DNA of 17,621 bases from an uncultured Prevotella sp. (GTDB lineage: Bacteria; Bacteroidota; Bacteroidia; Bacteroidales; Bacteroidaceae). Positions within the stretch are counted from its first letter, which is position 1. Every line of letters begins with the position of its first letter. The stretch spans positions 1 through 17,621 of the forward strand of contig CALFIY010000046.1 of assembly GCA_937877595.1 (NCBI GenBank). The letters run 5' to 3'. Below, in pieces: positions 6,117 through 15,346 of the stretch. A program made the position numbers and the translations under genes. Below the pieces are notes generated by a model. The model saw only the letters and a program-made list of their open reading frames with translations. It had not been told where the DNA came from and did not search any database.

Positions 6117-6719
6117 ATGATAGAATACATAAAAGGACAACTCACAGACCTGACACCTGCCCTGGCAGTGGTAGAAGCAGCAGGCGTGGGATACGCACTC
6201 AATATATCGCTCAACACATACTCCAGCATACAGGGGAAAAGCGACGTGAAACTATACGTTCACGAGGCCATTCGCGAGGATGCACATATCCTCTACGGCT
6301 TCTGTCAGAAGAAGGAGCGCGAAATGTTCCAACTTCTCATCACCGTCAGTGGCGTCGGCACCAACACAGCGCGCATGATGCTGTCGTCACTGAGCGTGGC
6401 AGAACTGTGCAATGCCATATCCACAGGCGACGAGCGCATCATAAAAGGTATTAAGGGCATCGGCAAGATGACAGCACAGCGCATTATAGTAGACCTGCGC
6501 GACAAGATTGTAGCACTGGGCATTGCCGACCAGATACCTGCAGGAGGAAATATCAACAATCCGATAGACACTGGCGTACGAGACGAGGCCGTGGCTGCTC
6601 TGACAATGCTGGGATTTGCACCGGCACCAACACAGAAAGTCGTAGTACAAATTCTCACAGACCAGCCGTCGCTGCCAGTAGAGCAGGTGGTGAAACTTGC
6701 ACTGAAACAGATAAAATGA
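6117..6719 (+). CDS. ruvA: Holliday junction branch migration protein RuvA
   Basis: Subunit of the RuvAB complex; tetramers bind the four-way junction and load the RuvB motor in recombinational repair. The protein has 200 residues, the usual length. The N-terminal OB-fold domain (about 1-63) begins MIEYIKGQLTDL and includes VHEAIREDAHILYGF. Two helix-hairpin-helix motifs follow: LLITVSGVGTNTARMMLSSL at 73-92 and IKGIKGIGKMTAQRIIVDLR at 109-128. The C-terminal RuvB-contacting domain (about 150-200) contains DEAVAALTMLGF. sprA starts 19 bases downstream; this ruvA-sprA order is, from memory, common in Bacteroidota although the two functions are unrelated. Confidence 0.97.
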   Translation: MIEYIKGQLTDLTPALAVVEAAGVGYALNISLNTYSSIQGKSDVKLYVHEAIREDAHILYGFCQKKEREMFQLLITVSGVGTNTARMMLSSLSVAELCNAISTGDERIIKGIKGIGKMTAQRIIVDLRDKIVALGIADQIPAGGNINNPIDTGVRDEAVAALTMLGFAPAPTQKVVVQILTDQPSLPVEQVVKLALKQIK

Positions 6720-6738
6720 CTGTCAGCGACACTCTGCG

Positions 6739-9700
6739 ATGACATTACCGGCAAGAATGACCGCACGAAGACTTACGAGAGCCACTGCCCTCGTATGTCT
6801 CGTCGTGTGTCTCAAGGCGACTGTCGCTATAGCCGCCACAAACTTGCCGCAGCCTACCCTGCCTGCCGACACGCTGCCTAAGACTCGCTGGAAGATACAG
6901 GCCACCACACCAACATTCCAGAGCGACCTCGACACGCTGGCAACCGACCTGCACATGCCTGACAACATCAAGCAACAGGCCGAATACAACGACTCGCTGG
7001 ATATTTACATCATCGGTTCAAAACTTGGCGGCTCCTATCTGTCTGCTCCAATTATTATGACACCGGCAGAATATCAGCAGTGGTCGCTGAAGCGTACGCG
7101 ACAGGCCTTTTTCCGACAGAAAGATGCTGCAAACGTTGCAGCACAAGGCAAGAACAAATTCGATTTTGCAGACATGCACTTCGACCTTGGCCCTGCTGAA
7201 AAAATTTTCGGGCCTGGAGGTGTACGCATAAAGACGCAGGGGACTGCCGAATTGAAACTGGGAGGTACATTCAAAAGCATTGACAACCCGTCGCTTCCTA
7301 TCCGCAACAGAAAAACAAAGTCTGTCGACTTCGACGAGAAGATAAACCTAAACATGACAGGAAAGGTTGGCGACAAGGTGAACATGAGCCTCAACTACAA
7401 CACCGACGCCACCTTCGACTTCGATACAAAGAACATAAAATTGAAATACGAAGGCAAGGAAGACGAAATAATAAAACTCGTCGAGGCCGGCAACGTAACG
7501 TTTCCATCTAACAACTCTCTCGTAAAAGGAGCAGCAAGTCTCTTCGGCGTACGCACGGACATGCAATTCGGAAAACTGAAACTGCAAACCGTTTTCTCAC
7601 AGAAGAAATCTACTACGACAAGCGTATCATCAAAGGGAGGCACACAACTCACTCCATTTGAACTCAATGTCGCCAACTACGAGGAAAACAGACACTTTTT
7701 CCTCGCGCAATACTTCCGCGAGAGATATGACGCCGCCATGTCACAACTGCCCAACATTACAACGGGAATACAGGTGACACGAGTGGAGGTCTGGGTAACT
7801 AACAAGACTGGTACCACAGCCAATACGCGCAACATCATAGCGTTCGCCGACCTTGGCGAAAGCCGTTCTGCAAGATGGGGCGCAGGTGGCGGCGCATCTG
7901 CTCTCCCTGCCAACATCGCCAATCAGGAATACGGCGAACTCACCACGACATACGCTGCAGCCCGTGACATTAACCAAAGCACTACAGTGCTTGATGGCGT
8001 CAGCAATTTCACGGGCGGAATAGACTACGAGAAGTTGTCGGCAGCGCGGTTGCTCAATTCATCGGAGTACACGCTGAACAAGGCACTCGGATATATCTCC
8101 CTGAGAGCAGGATTACAGACCGACCAAGTGCTTGCAGTGGCTTTTGAATATACCTACGGCGGTCAAACATATCAAGTAGGCGAATTTGCCAGCGACCATA
8201 CGAATACTGACGAAGCGCTTTTCGTCAAATCGCTGAAGAATACAAGCAATAATCCTCAGCAGTTCAACTGGGCGCTGATGATGAAAAACGTCTACTATTT
8301 GGCTTCAAATGTGGAAAAGACGAAATTCAGGCTCGACATAAAATTCCAAAGCGATACTACAGGTGTCTACATTTCATATCTGCCTGAGCAACAGGTGAAA
8401 GAGACAACTCTGCTGAGGCTTCTCGGATGCGACCGACTGGACAACAACGGCCACGTTCACTCCAACGGATATTTCGACTTTGTAGAAGGATATACCGTCA
8501 GCGACGGCAGAGTGTTTCTACCTTCCGCCGAACCTTTTGGCCGCTACCTGCAAAACTACCTCGTCAGCCACGGCGTAAGCCAGGAGATTGCCGCAAAGTA
8601 TGCATTCACCGAACTCTACGACACGACACGCACCGCTGCCCGCCAGATGACCGACAAAAACAAATACCTCATAACAGGTCAGTTCAAGGGTACCGCTGCC
8701 AATGTCATCTCACTCGGAGCATACAATGTGCCGCAAGGTTCTGTTGTGGTGACTGCCGGAGGAGTGGTGCTGACGGAAGGCTCGGACTACTCGGTAGACT
8801 ATTCTGCCGGAGAGGTGACTATCCTCAATCAGAGCATCATCGATGCAGGCACAAACGTCAACGTATCTCTTGAAAGCAATACGTACTACGACATGCAGCG
8901 CAAGACGATGCTTGGATTGAACTGGGAGTATGACTTCAACAAGAACCTGCAAATCGGCGGTACGCTCCAGCATCTCACAGAACAGACCCTGACTTCAAAA
9001 GTAGCCATGGGAAGTGAGCCGCTGCGCAACACCATCTGGGGACTCAACCTTAACTGGAAGAAAGAAAGCCAGTGGCTCACCAATCTGCTCGACAAAATTC
9101 CACTGCTGCACTGCACACAACCGTCGCAAATCTCACTGACAACAGAATTTGCACAATTAATAGCAGGACAAGCCAGCGGAACACAAGACCACGCTTCTTA
9201 CATTGACGACTTTGAGAACGCAAAAAATGCCATCGACGTTTCTGAGCCGAAATCATGGGTTATGTCGAGCGTCCCTACAATGTTTCCCGAATATGCCGAC
9301 AAGGATTCCGTGACAAGCGGCTTCAACAGAGCACTCCTCGCGTGGTATAACATCGACCCTCTCTTCACCTACAGATCCAGCAGCCTTACTCCTGCGCACA
9401 TAAAAAGCGATCTCAACCAACTTAGCAATCACTATGTAAGAGCAGTGTACGTCAGCGAGTTGTATCCCAACAGAGACCAGTCTACTTACAGCGGTGCTAC
9501 AGCAACTCTGCCAATGCTTGACCTCGCCTACTACCCTTCTGAGCGCGGAGCATACAATCTTTCTACCGACGTAAACACAAATGGCACTCTGCGCAACCCA
9601 CAACAGCGATGGGGCGGCATGATGCGCAAACTGGACACCAACGATTTTGAAACTTCCAACGTGGAATACATCGAGTTCTGGCTTATGGATCCGTTCATAT

Positions 9701-12700
9701 ACACCAAACTGCAACCCGATGCGACATCCTACGGCGGCGACCTGTATATTAACCTCGGCGAGGTGAGCGAAGACATACTGCACGACGGCAAGAAATTCTA
9801 CGAAAGCGGCATGCCCGTAGACGGAACAAACTCTTTCATGCACACAGCATGGGGAAAAATTCCCGTACAGCCCACCCAGACATACGCTTTTGCCACGTCG
9901 GCTGGTTCAAGACAACTTCAGGACGTCGGTCTAAACGGCCTCAACGACGACGAAGAGCGTCTGAAGTCTGCCTATGCCGATTTCCTCAGAACGGCAAATG
10001 TCAGTGACAGCGTAAAACTGCAGTGGACGCTCGACCCGGCAAACGACAACTACCACTATTTCAGAGGTTCTGATTTTGATGCACGCCAGGCGAGTATCCT
10101 TGAGCGCTACAAGCGCATCAACATGCCACAGGGCAATTCGCCCGACTCTGACCAGCAGTCGGAAGGCTACGATACCAGTTACAAGACAACGCCCGACGTT
10201 GAGGATATCAACCAAGACTATACCCTCAACGAGTATGAGAGATACTACCAATACCATGTCAGCATCCGCCCAGAAGATATGCAACTCGGCCGCAACCATA
10301 TCAGCGACATCAGAGAAGCCAGCGTGGCACTGAGAAACGGTACGCGCGAAACTGTAAAGTGGTATCAGTTCCGTATTCCAGTCGATCAGTACGACAGCAA
10401 AGTCGGTAGCATATCCGATTTCACAAGCATACGTTTCATGCGCATGTTTCTGACTCAGTTCCAAAAGCCTATTGTACTGCGTTTTGGCTCACTCGACCTT
10501 GTCAGAGGAGAATGGAGAGTTTACCAGCAGCCGCTTGGAAACACGGCAGAAACGGGAACAATAGAGGTAAGCGCCGTAAACATTGAGGAAAACAACGACA
10601 AGCAACCCGTAAACTACGTTCTGCCGCCAGGAATTACACGAGTTACAGACCCTTCGCAGCCACAACTCGTGGAAGACAACGAACAGGCCATGAATATCGT
10701 GGTGAAAAATCTTGCCCCGGGCGAATCCAAGGCTGTCTACAAGACATCTACTCTCGACCTGCGACAATATAAGCATATCCAGATGTTTGTCCACGCCAAC
10801 AAACTCATTGACGACAACACCAATCTTGACGACAAGCAACTCGCCGTCTTCATCCGCTTTGGCAACGACTACAAGAACAACTACTACGAGTATCTTATAC
10901 CGCTCAATATAACACCTGAGCGCAACAACTACAACAAATACAATCTTGAGGACTGCCGCGCGGTGTGGCCAGCAGAGAATATGCTCGACATAGACCTCAG
11001 TCTCTTCACGCAACTGAAGAAAGCACGCAACAGTTCAAGGGCAATGGGAGCAGCAGCCTACACACAGCCGTTCAGCCAGCAGGACGGACAAAACACCGTA
11101 ACCATTCTAGGAAACCCATCACTCGGAGAAGTGAAGACAATGATGATTGGCGTGCGCAACACAGCAGGCTCGGCAAAATCAGGAGAAGTTTGGGTCAACG
11201 AGTTGCGCCTCATGGAATTCAACAACAAAGGCGGATGGGCTGCCAGCGGAGCGCTGAACATGCAACTTAGTGACGTCGGCACGCTCAACATGACGGGACG
11301 CATCGTGACCAATGGCTTTGGAGGACTTGAAGAAGGCGTCATGCAGCGGTCTAACGACGACTACAAGACATACTCCGTAACAGCAAACGTGGAATTGGGT
11401 AAGTTCTTCCCCGACAAGGCGAAGGTCACCGCGCCGTTGTATTACTCCGTGACAAAAGAAGAGACAAGGCCGAAATACAATCCGCTTGACACCGACATGT
11501 TGCTCGACGACGCTCTGGAAAGCGCAGCCAGCCAATACGAGCGCGACAGCATCGAGTCGATAGCCATCACAAAGACCACCAACAGCAATCTTTCGCTCTC
11601 AGGCGTACGATTTGGCATCAAGACAAAACGCCACCCGATGCCCTACGACCCTGCCAATTTTGCCTTCTCCTACAGCCACTCTCACAGATACACCAGTGGC
11701 GAAACCACGGTGTACGAAAAGGAAGACCAGTGGCGCGGTTCGCTCAACTACTCATACACACCAGTCTACAAATCCATCGAGCCGTGGAAGAAATCGAAGA
11801 GCAAGTCAAAATGGATGCAGTTGCCAAAGCAGTTCGGACTCAACTGGCTGCCGCAGAACATCACGTTCAACACCGAGATGACGCGCAACTACTACGAACT
11901 GCAAGAGCGCGATGTTGACGACCTGCAGGGACAGCAACTGCCACTCACCTTCAGCGAGCAATTCCTGTGGAACAGAGACTTCTCGCTCAGATGGGACCTG
12001 ACAAAAAACATACACTTCAATTTCCAGTCGGCAACACATGCGCAGATAGAGGAGCCATATACGCCATTAAACAAGAACCTTTATCCAGACCAGTACTCAG
12101 CATGGAAAGATTCCGTTTGGCACAGCATCCGCAATCTCGGCACGCCAATGGACTACCACCAGACAGCCAGCGCTTCAGTACAACTGCCACTCAACAAGAT
12201 TCCTGTCTTCGACTGGGTGACAACCGACGCAACCTACAACGGAACCTACAGTTGGATAAGAGGCACGGAACTGGAAGACGGGACAAGTCTTGGTAATACA
12301 ATATCAAACAACAGACAGATAAACATCAACGGCAACTTCAATCTGGAAACTCTCTACAACCACGTACCTTTCCTCAAGAAGGCCAACGAGCGCTTCAAGA
12401 AGACAACGAAGCCCGCCGCAAAGCCCACCGCAAAGAGCAAGGACAAGAGCACAAACAAGACGACACAGAACAAGAAAGAAGAGAAGGCCCTGCCCAAGAA
12501 CAAGAATACATGGCAGAAAGAGATTGCCCTCGCCGACACTGCCATTATAGTCAAGCACGGCAAGAAAGCCAAGCGCATCATCGTGACGGCCAAGACACGC
12601 CAGGGCCGGGTCTATCCCGTTAAGTACAAAGTTGTCGACGCCAATACCATCCGTATTCTGTCGAAAGACACGGCCCACATCATGCTTAGCGTCACTCCAA

Positions 12701-14082
12701 AGCCTGCACGCGAAACAGAATGGTGGTACAAGCCGACGCAGACTGCCAGCAGACTACTTATGATGGTACGTTCGGTAAGCGTCAGTTACCGCGACCAGTA
12801 TGCCATGTCGCTGCCTGGCTTCATGCCTAACGTCGGCGATGCCTTCGGACAGCGCACAGGAAGCGTCATGGCGCCAGGATTGCCTTTTGCCTTCGCCCTC
12901 ACCGGCGACAAATACCTGCAACATGCCCACGACAACGGATGGCTGCTCGAAAACGACAGCGTTGCCACTCCTGCAGCGACCAACCAGACCCACGACCTGC
13001 AGATAAAAAGCGTGCTTGAGCCTGTTCGCGACCTAAAGATTGACCTCACGGCAACGCGAACGCTCACGCGCGCACGCTCCATACAATATATGTATGAGAA
13101 TATGCCGACTACGGAAAGCGGTACGTTCACAATGACAACGATATCACTCAAATCAACACTCGAGGGAATAGGCGATGCCAACAACGGATACCATTCTGCT
13201 TCGTTCGAGCGCTTCTGCCAGTCGCTGCCTGCGTTCCAGCAAAAAGCACAGGCACACTACGGCACTGCTGTCGACCAGTATTCTGCCGCCGTAATGATAC
13301 CGGCATTCCTCTCTGCTTATACAAGCAGTGCCGACGGCACTAAATTCTTCCCTGCCCTGTCAAAACTCCTGCCTAACTGGACGCTCAGATACACTGGCCT
13401 GTCAAAACTCCCGTGGTTTAGCGACCATTTCAAGAGCGTCACCATAAATCATGCATACAAGAGCATTTTTGCCGTAGGCGGATACACTGCTACCGATGGT
13501 ACTTCGTCACAACTCGGATGGAACGTGCCAACTGTAAGCCTCAACGAGTCGTTCTCGCCACTGCTTGGCATCGACCTGTCATTCCAATCAGGCCTGACAG
13601 CAAAATTGGAGTATCGCACAACGCGCTCACTAAACCTGTCGATGACGAGCATACAGATAAACGAGAGCCGCTCAAACGACTGGGTGGTCGGACTTTCGTA
13701 CAAAATCAACGACTTCAACATTTTCGGCACAAAGGTGAACCGTAAGGTGAAGAAGGCACAGCGCGGCAGCAAGAAAAATACAGAGCAGGCCAACAACAAG
13801 ACGAAGAAGACAGGCGTCAACCACGACCTCAATCTCCGTGGCGACTTCTCTCTGCGCAAGCAGGCTGCCATCACCCGCGACATAGCAACACAGACGAGTG
13901 CGGCAAGCAGCGGAAACACAGCACTGAAGATTTCGCTCATGGCCGACTACACTCTGTCGAAACTGCTCACCCTTTCTGCCTACTACGACCGACAGACCAA
14001 CACTCCGCTGCTGTCATCGAGTTCATATCCCACGACGACCCACGACTTCGGACTGTCGCTGAAATTCAGTCTTACACGCTAA
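6739..14082 (+). CDS. sprA: SprA (Sov), T9SS outer-membrane translocon
   Basis: Giant outer-membrane beta-barrel of 2447 residues; SprA of Flavobacterium forms a 36-strand barrel through which T9SS cargo crosses the outer membrane. A signal peptide is visible (hydrophobic ALVCLVVCLKATVAIA before TNLPQP). The start may be 6739 or the ATG six codons later (6757); neither has a Shine-Dalgarno. Typical family segments are IFGPGGVRIKTQGTAELKLG near 156, NYNTDATFDFDTKNIKLKYEG near 218, LVEAGNVTFPSNNSLVKGA and YEENRHFFLAQYFRERYDA near 314. The C-terminus has the conserved HDLNLRGDFSLRKQAAITRDI and ends KFSLTR on an aromatic-alternating strand. Two lysine-rich low-complexity insertions lie near residues 1886-1923 and 2333-2361. 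The frame is unbroken. No cargo protein with a T9SS C-terminal domain is seen in the window. Confidence 0.96.
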   Translation: MTLPARMTARRLTRATALVCLVVCLKATVAIAATNLPQPTLPADTLPKTRWKIQATTPTFQSDLDTLATDLHMPDNIKQQAEYNDSLDIYIIGSKLGGSYLSAPIIMTPAEYQQWSLKRTRQAFFRQKDAANVAAQGKNKFDFADMHFDLGPAEKIFGPGGVRIKTQGTAELKLGGTFKSIDNPSLPIRNRKTKSVDFDEKINLNMTGKVGDKVNMSLNYNTDATFDFDTKNIKLKYEGKEDEIIKLVEAGNVTFPSNNSLVKGAASLFGVRTDMQFGKLKLQTVFSQKKSTTTSVSSKGGTQLTPFELNVANYEENRHFFLAQYFRERYDAAMSQLPNITTGIQVTRVEVWVTNKTGTTANTRNIIAFADLGESRSARWGAGGGASALPANIANQEYGELTTTYAAARDINQSTTVLDGVSNFTGGIDYEKLSAARLLNSSEYTLNKALGYISLRAGLQTDQVLAVAFEYTYGGQTYQVGEFASDHTNTDEALFVKSLKNTSNNPQQFNWALMMKNVYYLASNVEKTKFRLDIKFQSDTTGVYISYLPEQQVKETTLLRLLGCDRLDNNGHVHSNGYFDFVEGYTVSDGRVFLPSAEPFGRYLQNYLVSHGVSQEIAAKYAFTELYDTTRTAARQMTDKNKYLITGQFKGTAANVISLGAYNVPQGSVVVTAGGVVLTEGSDYSVDYSAGEVTILNQSIIDAGTNVNVSLESNTYYDMQRKTMLGLNWEYDFNKNLQIGGTLQHLTEQTLTSKVAMGSEPLRNTIWGLNLNWKKESQWLTNLLDKIPLLHCTQPSQISLTTEFAQLIAGQASGTQDHASYIDDFENAKNAIDVSEPKSWVMSSVPTMFPEYADKDSVTSGFNRALLAWYNIDPLFTYRSSSLTPAHIKSDLNQLSNHYVRAVYVSELYPNRDQSTYSGATATLPMLDLAYYPSERGAYNLSTDVNTNGTLRNPQQRWGGMMRKLDTNDFETSNVEYIEFWLMDPFIYTKLQPDATSYGGDLYINLGEVSEDILHDGKKFYESGMPVDGTNSFMHTAWGKIPVQPTQTYAFATSAGSRQLQDVGLNGLNDDEERLKSAYADFLRTANVSDSVKLQWTLDPANDNYHYFRGSDFDARQASILERYKRINMPQGNSPDSDQQSEGYDTSYKTTPDVEDINQDYTLNEYERYYQYHVSIRPEDMQLGRNHISDIREASVALRNGTRETVKWYQFRIPVDQYDSKVGSISDFTSIRFMRMFLTQFQKPIVLRFGSLDLVRGEWRVYQQPLGNTAETGTIEVSAVNIEENNDKQPVNYVLPPGITRVTDPSQPQLVEDNEQAMNIVVKNLAPGESKAVYKTSTLDLRQYKHIQMFVHANKLIDDNTNLDDKQLAVFIRFGNDYKNNYYEYLIPLNITPERNNYNKYNLEDCRAVWPAENMLDIDLSLFTQLKKARNSSRAMGAAAYTQPFSQQDGQNTVTILGNPSLGEVKTMMIGVRNTAGSAKSGEVWVNELRLMEFNNKGGWAASGALNMQLSDVGTLNMTGRIVTNGFGGLEEGVMQRSNDDYKTYSVTANVELGKFFPDKAKVTAPLYYSVTKEETRPKYNPLDTDMLLDDALESAASQYERDSIESIAITKTTNSNLSLSGVRFGIKTKRHPMPYDPANFAFSYSHSHRYTSGETTVYEKEDQWRGSLNYSYTPVYKSIEPWKKSKSKSKWMQLPKQFGLNWLPQNITFNTEMTRNYYELQERDVDDLQGQQLPLTFSEQFLWNRDFSLRWDLTKNIHFNFQSATHAQIEEPYTPLNKNLYPDQYSAWKDSVWHSIRNLGTPMDYHQTASASVQLPLNKIPVFDWVTTDATYNGTYSWIRGTELEDGTSLGNTISNNRQININGNFNLETLYNHVPFLKKANERFKKTTKPAAKPTAKSKDKSTNKTTQNKKEEKALPKNKNTWQKEIALADTAIIVKHGKKAKRIIVTAKTRQGRVYPVKYKVVDANTIRILSKDTAHIMLSVTPKPARETEWWYKPTQTASRLLMMVRSVSVSYRDQYAMSLPGFMPNVGDAFGQRTGSVMAPGLPFAFALTGDKYLQHAHDNGWLLENDSVATPAATNQTHDLQIKSVLEPVRDLKIDLTATRTLTRARSIQYMYENMPTTESGTFTMTTISLKSTLEGIGDANNGYHSASFERFCQSLPAFQQKAQAHYGTAVDQYSAAVMIPAFLSAYTSSADGTKFFPALSKLLPNWTLRYTGLSKLPWFSDHFKSVTINHAYKSIFAVGGYTATDGTSSQLGWNVPTVSLNESFSPLLGIDLSFQSGLTAKLEYRTTRSLNLSMTSIQINESRSNDWVVGLSYKINDFNIFGTKVNRKVKKAQRGSKKNTEQANNKTKKTGVNHDLNLRGDFSLRKQAAITRDIATQTSAASSGNTALKISLMADYTLSKLLTLSAYYDRQTNTPLLSSSSYPTTTHDFGLSLKFSLTR

Positions 14083-14101
14083 AACAAAAAGGAGAGAATT
14101 T

Positions 14102-15346
14102 ATGAGATACTATGCCACTTTGCTTGCTGCACTGATAGCCCTTACAGCCTGCCATAAAAACGGCAGCGATCCCTTCCCCACTCCGTCGCCCGTCGACACC
14201 ATAGCACAGCGTACCCTCATAGTATACATGGCGGCAGAAAACAATCTGTCATACTATGCTCTGGCTGATATCGACGAGATGAGGAGAGGCGTGAGGAAAA
14301 TTTCGCAACGCGACAATCTCATCGTTATTGCCGACAGGACTGGCGAAAACGACAAGCCGTGCATACTACGGCTCAACAAGACGGCAAGCAACCCCGTTGA
14401 CACAGTAAGAAAATACCAGAAAGAATTTCTGACCTCAGACCCCGACAAAATGCAGGAAACTATCGCATGGGTAATGAGCCGTTATCCTGCAGTATCTTAC
14501 GGCCTCGTGTTGTGGGGACACGCCGACGGATGGATAATACACGATACCGACTCGGCTGGAGTCATCAGGGCTCCGCGAAAAGCCTATGGCGTGGACAACG
14601 GAGAGAACAGAGGTTCGATAGAAGGCAAATGGATGAACATACCATCGCTGCGAAAAGCACTGCAGGCGCTGCCAAACCACTTCAAGTTCATTCTGGCCGA
14701 CTGCTGCAACATGCAGTGTGCAGAGGTGGCGTATGAACTGAAGGATGTCTGCGAGTATTTCATTGCAGCACCTTCGGAAATAACCGGCGACGGTGCTCCC
14801 TATGAAACCATTGTGCCCGACCTTTTCATTACCGACGACACAGAGATGTACACAAAGACCTGCGACGACTACCACGCACAGACGGACCCCGTGGGCGGCC
14901 ATCTGCCGATAGCCACAGTGCGCACCGCCAACATGCCAATGCTTGCCAGTGCCACACGCGACGTGCTGCAGTCTTTCTGGAAGAATGATGCCATCAACAC
15001 CGACACTCTGGTCTACTACTATCACTTCGATGCCACCGACCCCGACACTCATATCATGTACGACATGCGCCACGTGATACGCCAAATGGCCGATGCCGCG
15101 AGTTACAACGCATGGTACGATATTTTCAGGCAAACCGTGGTTTACAGACTGATGAGCAGCAAGTGGCACGCCAACTATGTCAACTTCTCCTACTTCAGTG
15201 TGACGGCCGACAACTTTGGCGGCATGAGCATGTTTGTTCCCCTGGAACGCTACAACACTACGGCAAAAAAATACAACGAACTTGCCAAGCAGACGGCATG
15301 GTATCACGCAGTGGGATGGCCCGAACTGCTTGACTCAAATCACTGA
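14102..15346 (+). CDS. Lipoprotein peptidase, clostripain family (C11, clan CD)
   Basis: Predicted envelope lipoprotein of 414 residues. The signal peptide MRYYATLLAALIALTAC has lipobox LTAC with C17. After a Pro-rich linker the peptidase domain starts RTLIVYMAAENNLSYYAL. The catalytic His is H140 in YGLVLWGHADGW. The catalytic Cys is in FILADCCNMQCAEVAYEL; alignment with the usual D-A-C-x-M pattern points to C202, with C201 an extra neighbour. Clostripain-family enzymes cleave after Arg or Lys, often after self-processing; specificity here is not readable. AAGGAG at 14089-14094 fixes the start, 19 bases after sprA, so co-transcription with ruvA-sprA is likely. The 3' end overlaps convergent gldE by seven bases. 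It is not a secreted T9SS cargo, since no C-terminal sorting domain is seen. Confidence 0.9.
   Translation: MRYYATLLAALIALTACHKNGSDPFPTPSPVDTIAQRTLIVYMAAENNLSYYALADIDEMRRGVRKISQRDNLIVIADRTGENDKPCILRLNKTASNPVDTVRKYQKEFLTSDPDKMQETIAWVMSRYPAVSYGLVLWGHADGWIIHDTDSAGVIRAPRKAYGVDNGENRGSIEGKWMNIPSLRKALQALPNHFKFILADCCNMQCAEVAYELKDVCEYFIAAPSEITGDGAPYETIVPDLFITDDTEMYTKTCDDYHAQTDPVGGHLPIATVRTANMPMLASATRDVLQSFWKNDAINTDTLVYYYHFDATDPDTHIMYDMRHVIRQMADAASYNAWYDIFRQTVVYRLMSSKWHANYVNFSYFSVTADNFGGMSMFVPLERYNTTAKKYNELAKQTAWYHAVGWPELLDSNH

Noticed and set aside
14435..15307. 290-codon open frame on the minus strand opposite the C11 peptidase
   Set aside because: The + strand frame carries a lipobox, a ribosome binding site and catalytic residues; the antisense frame shows nothing recognisable.
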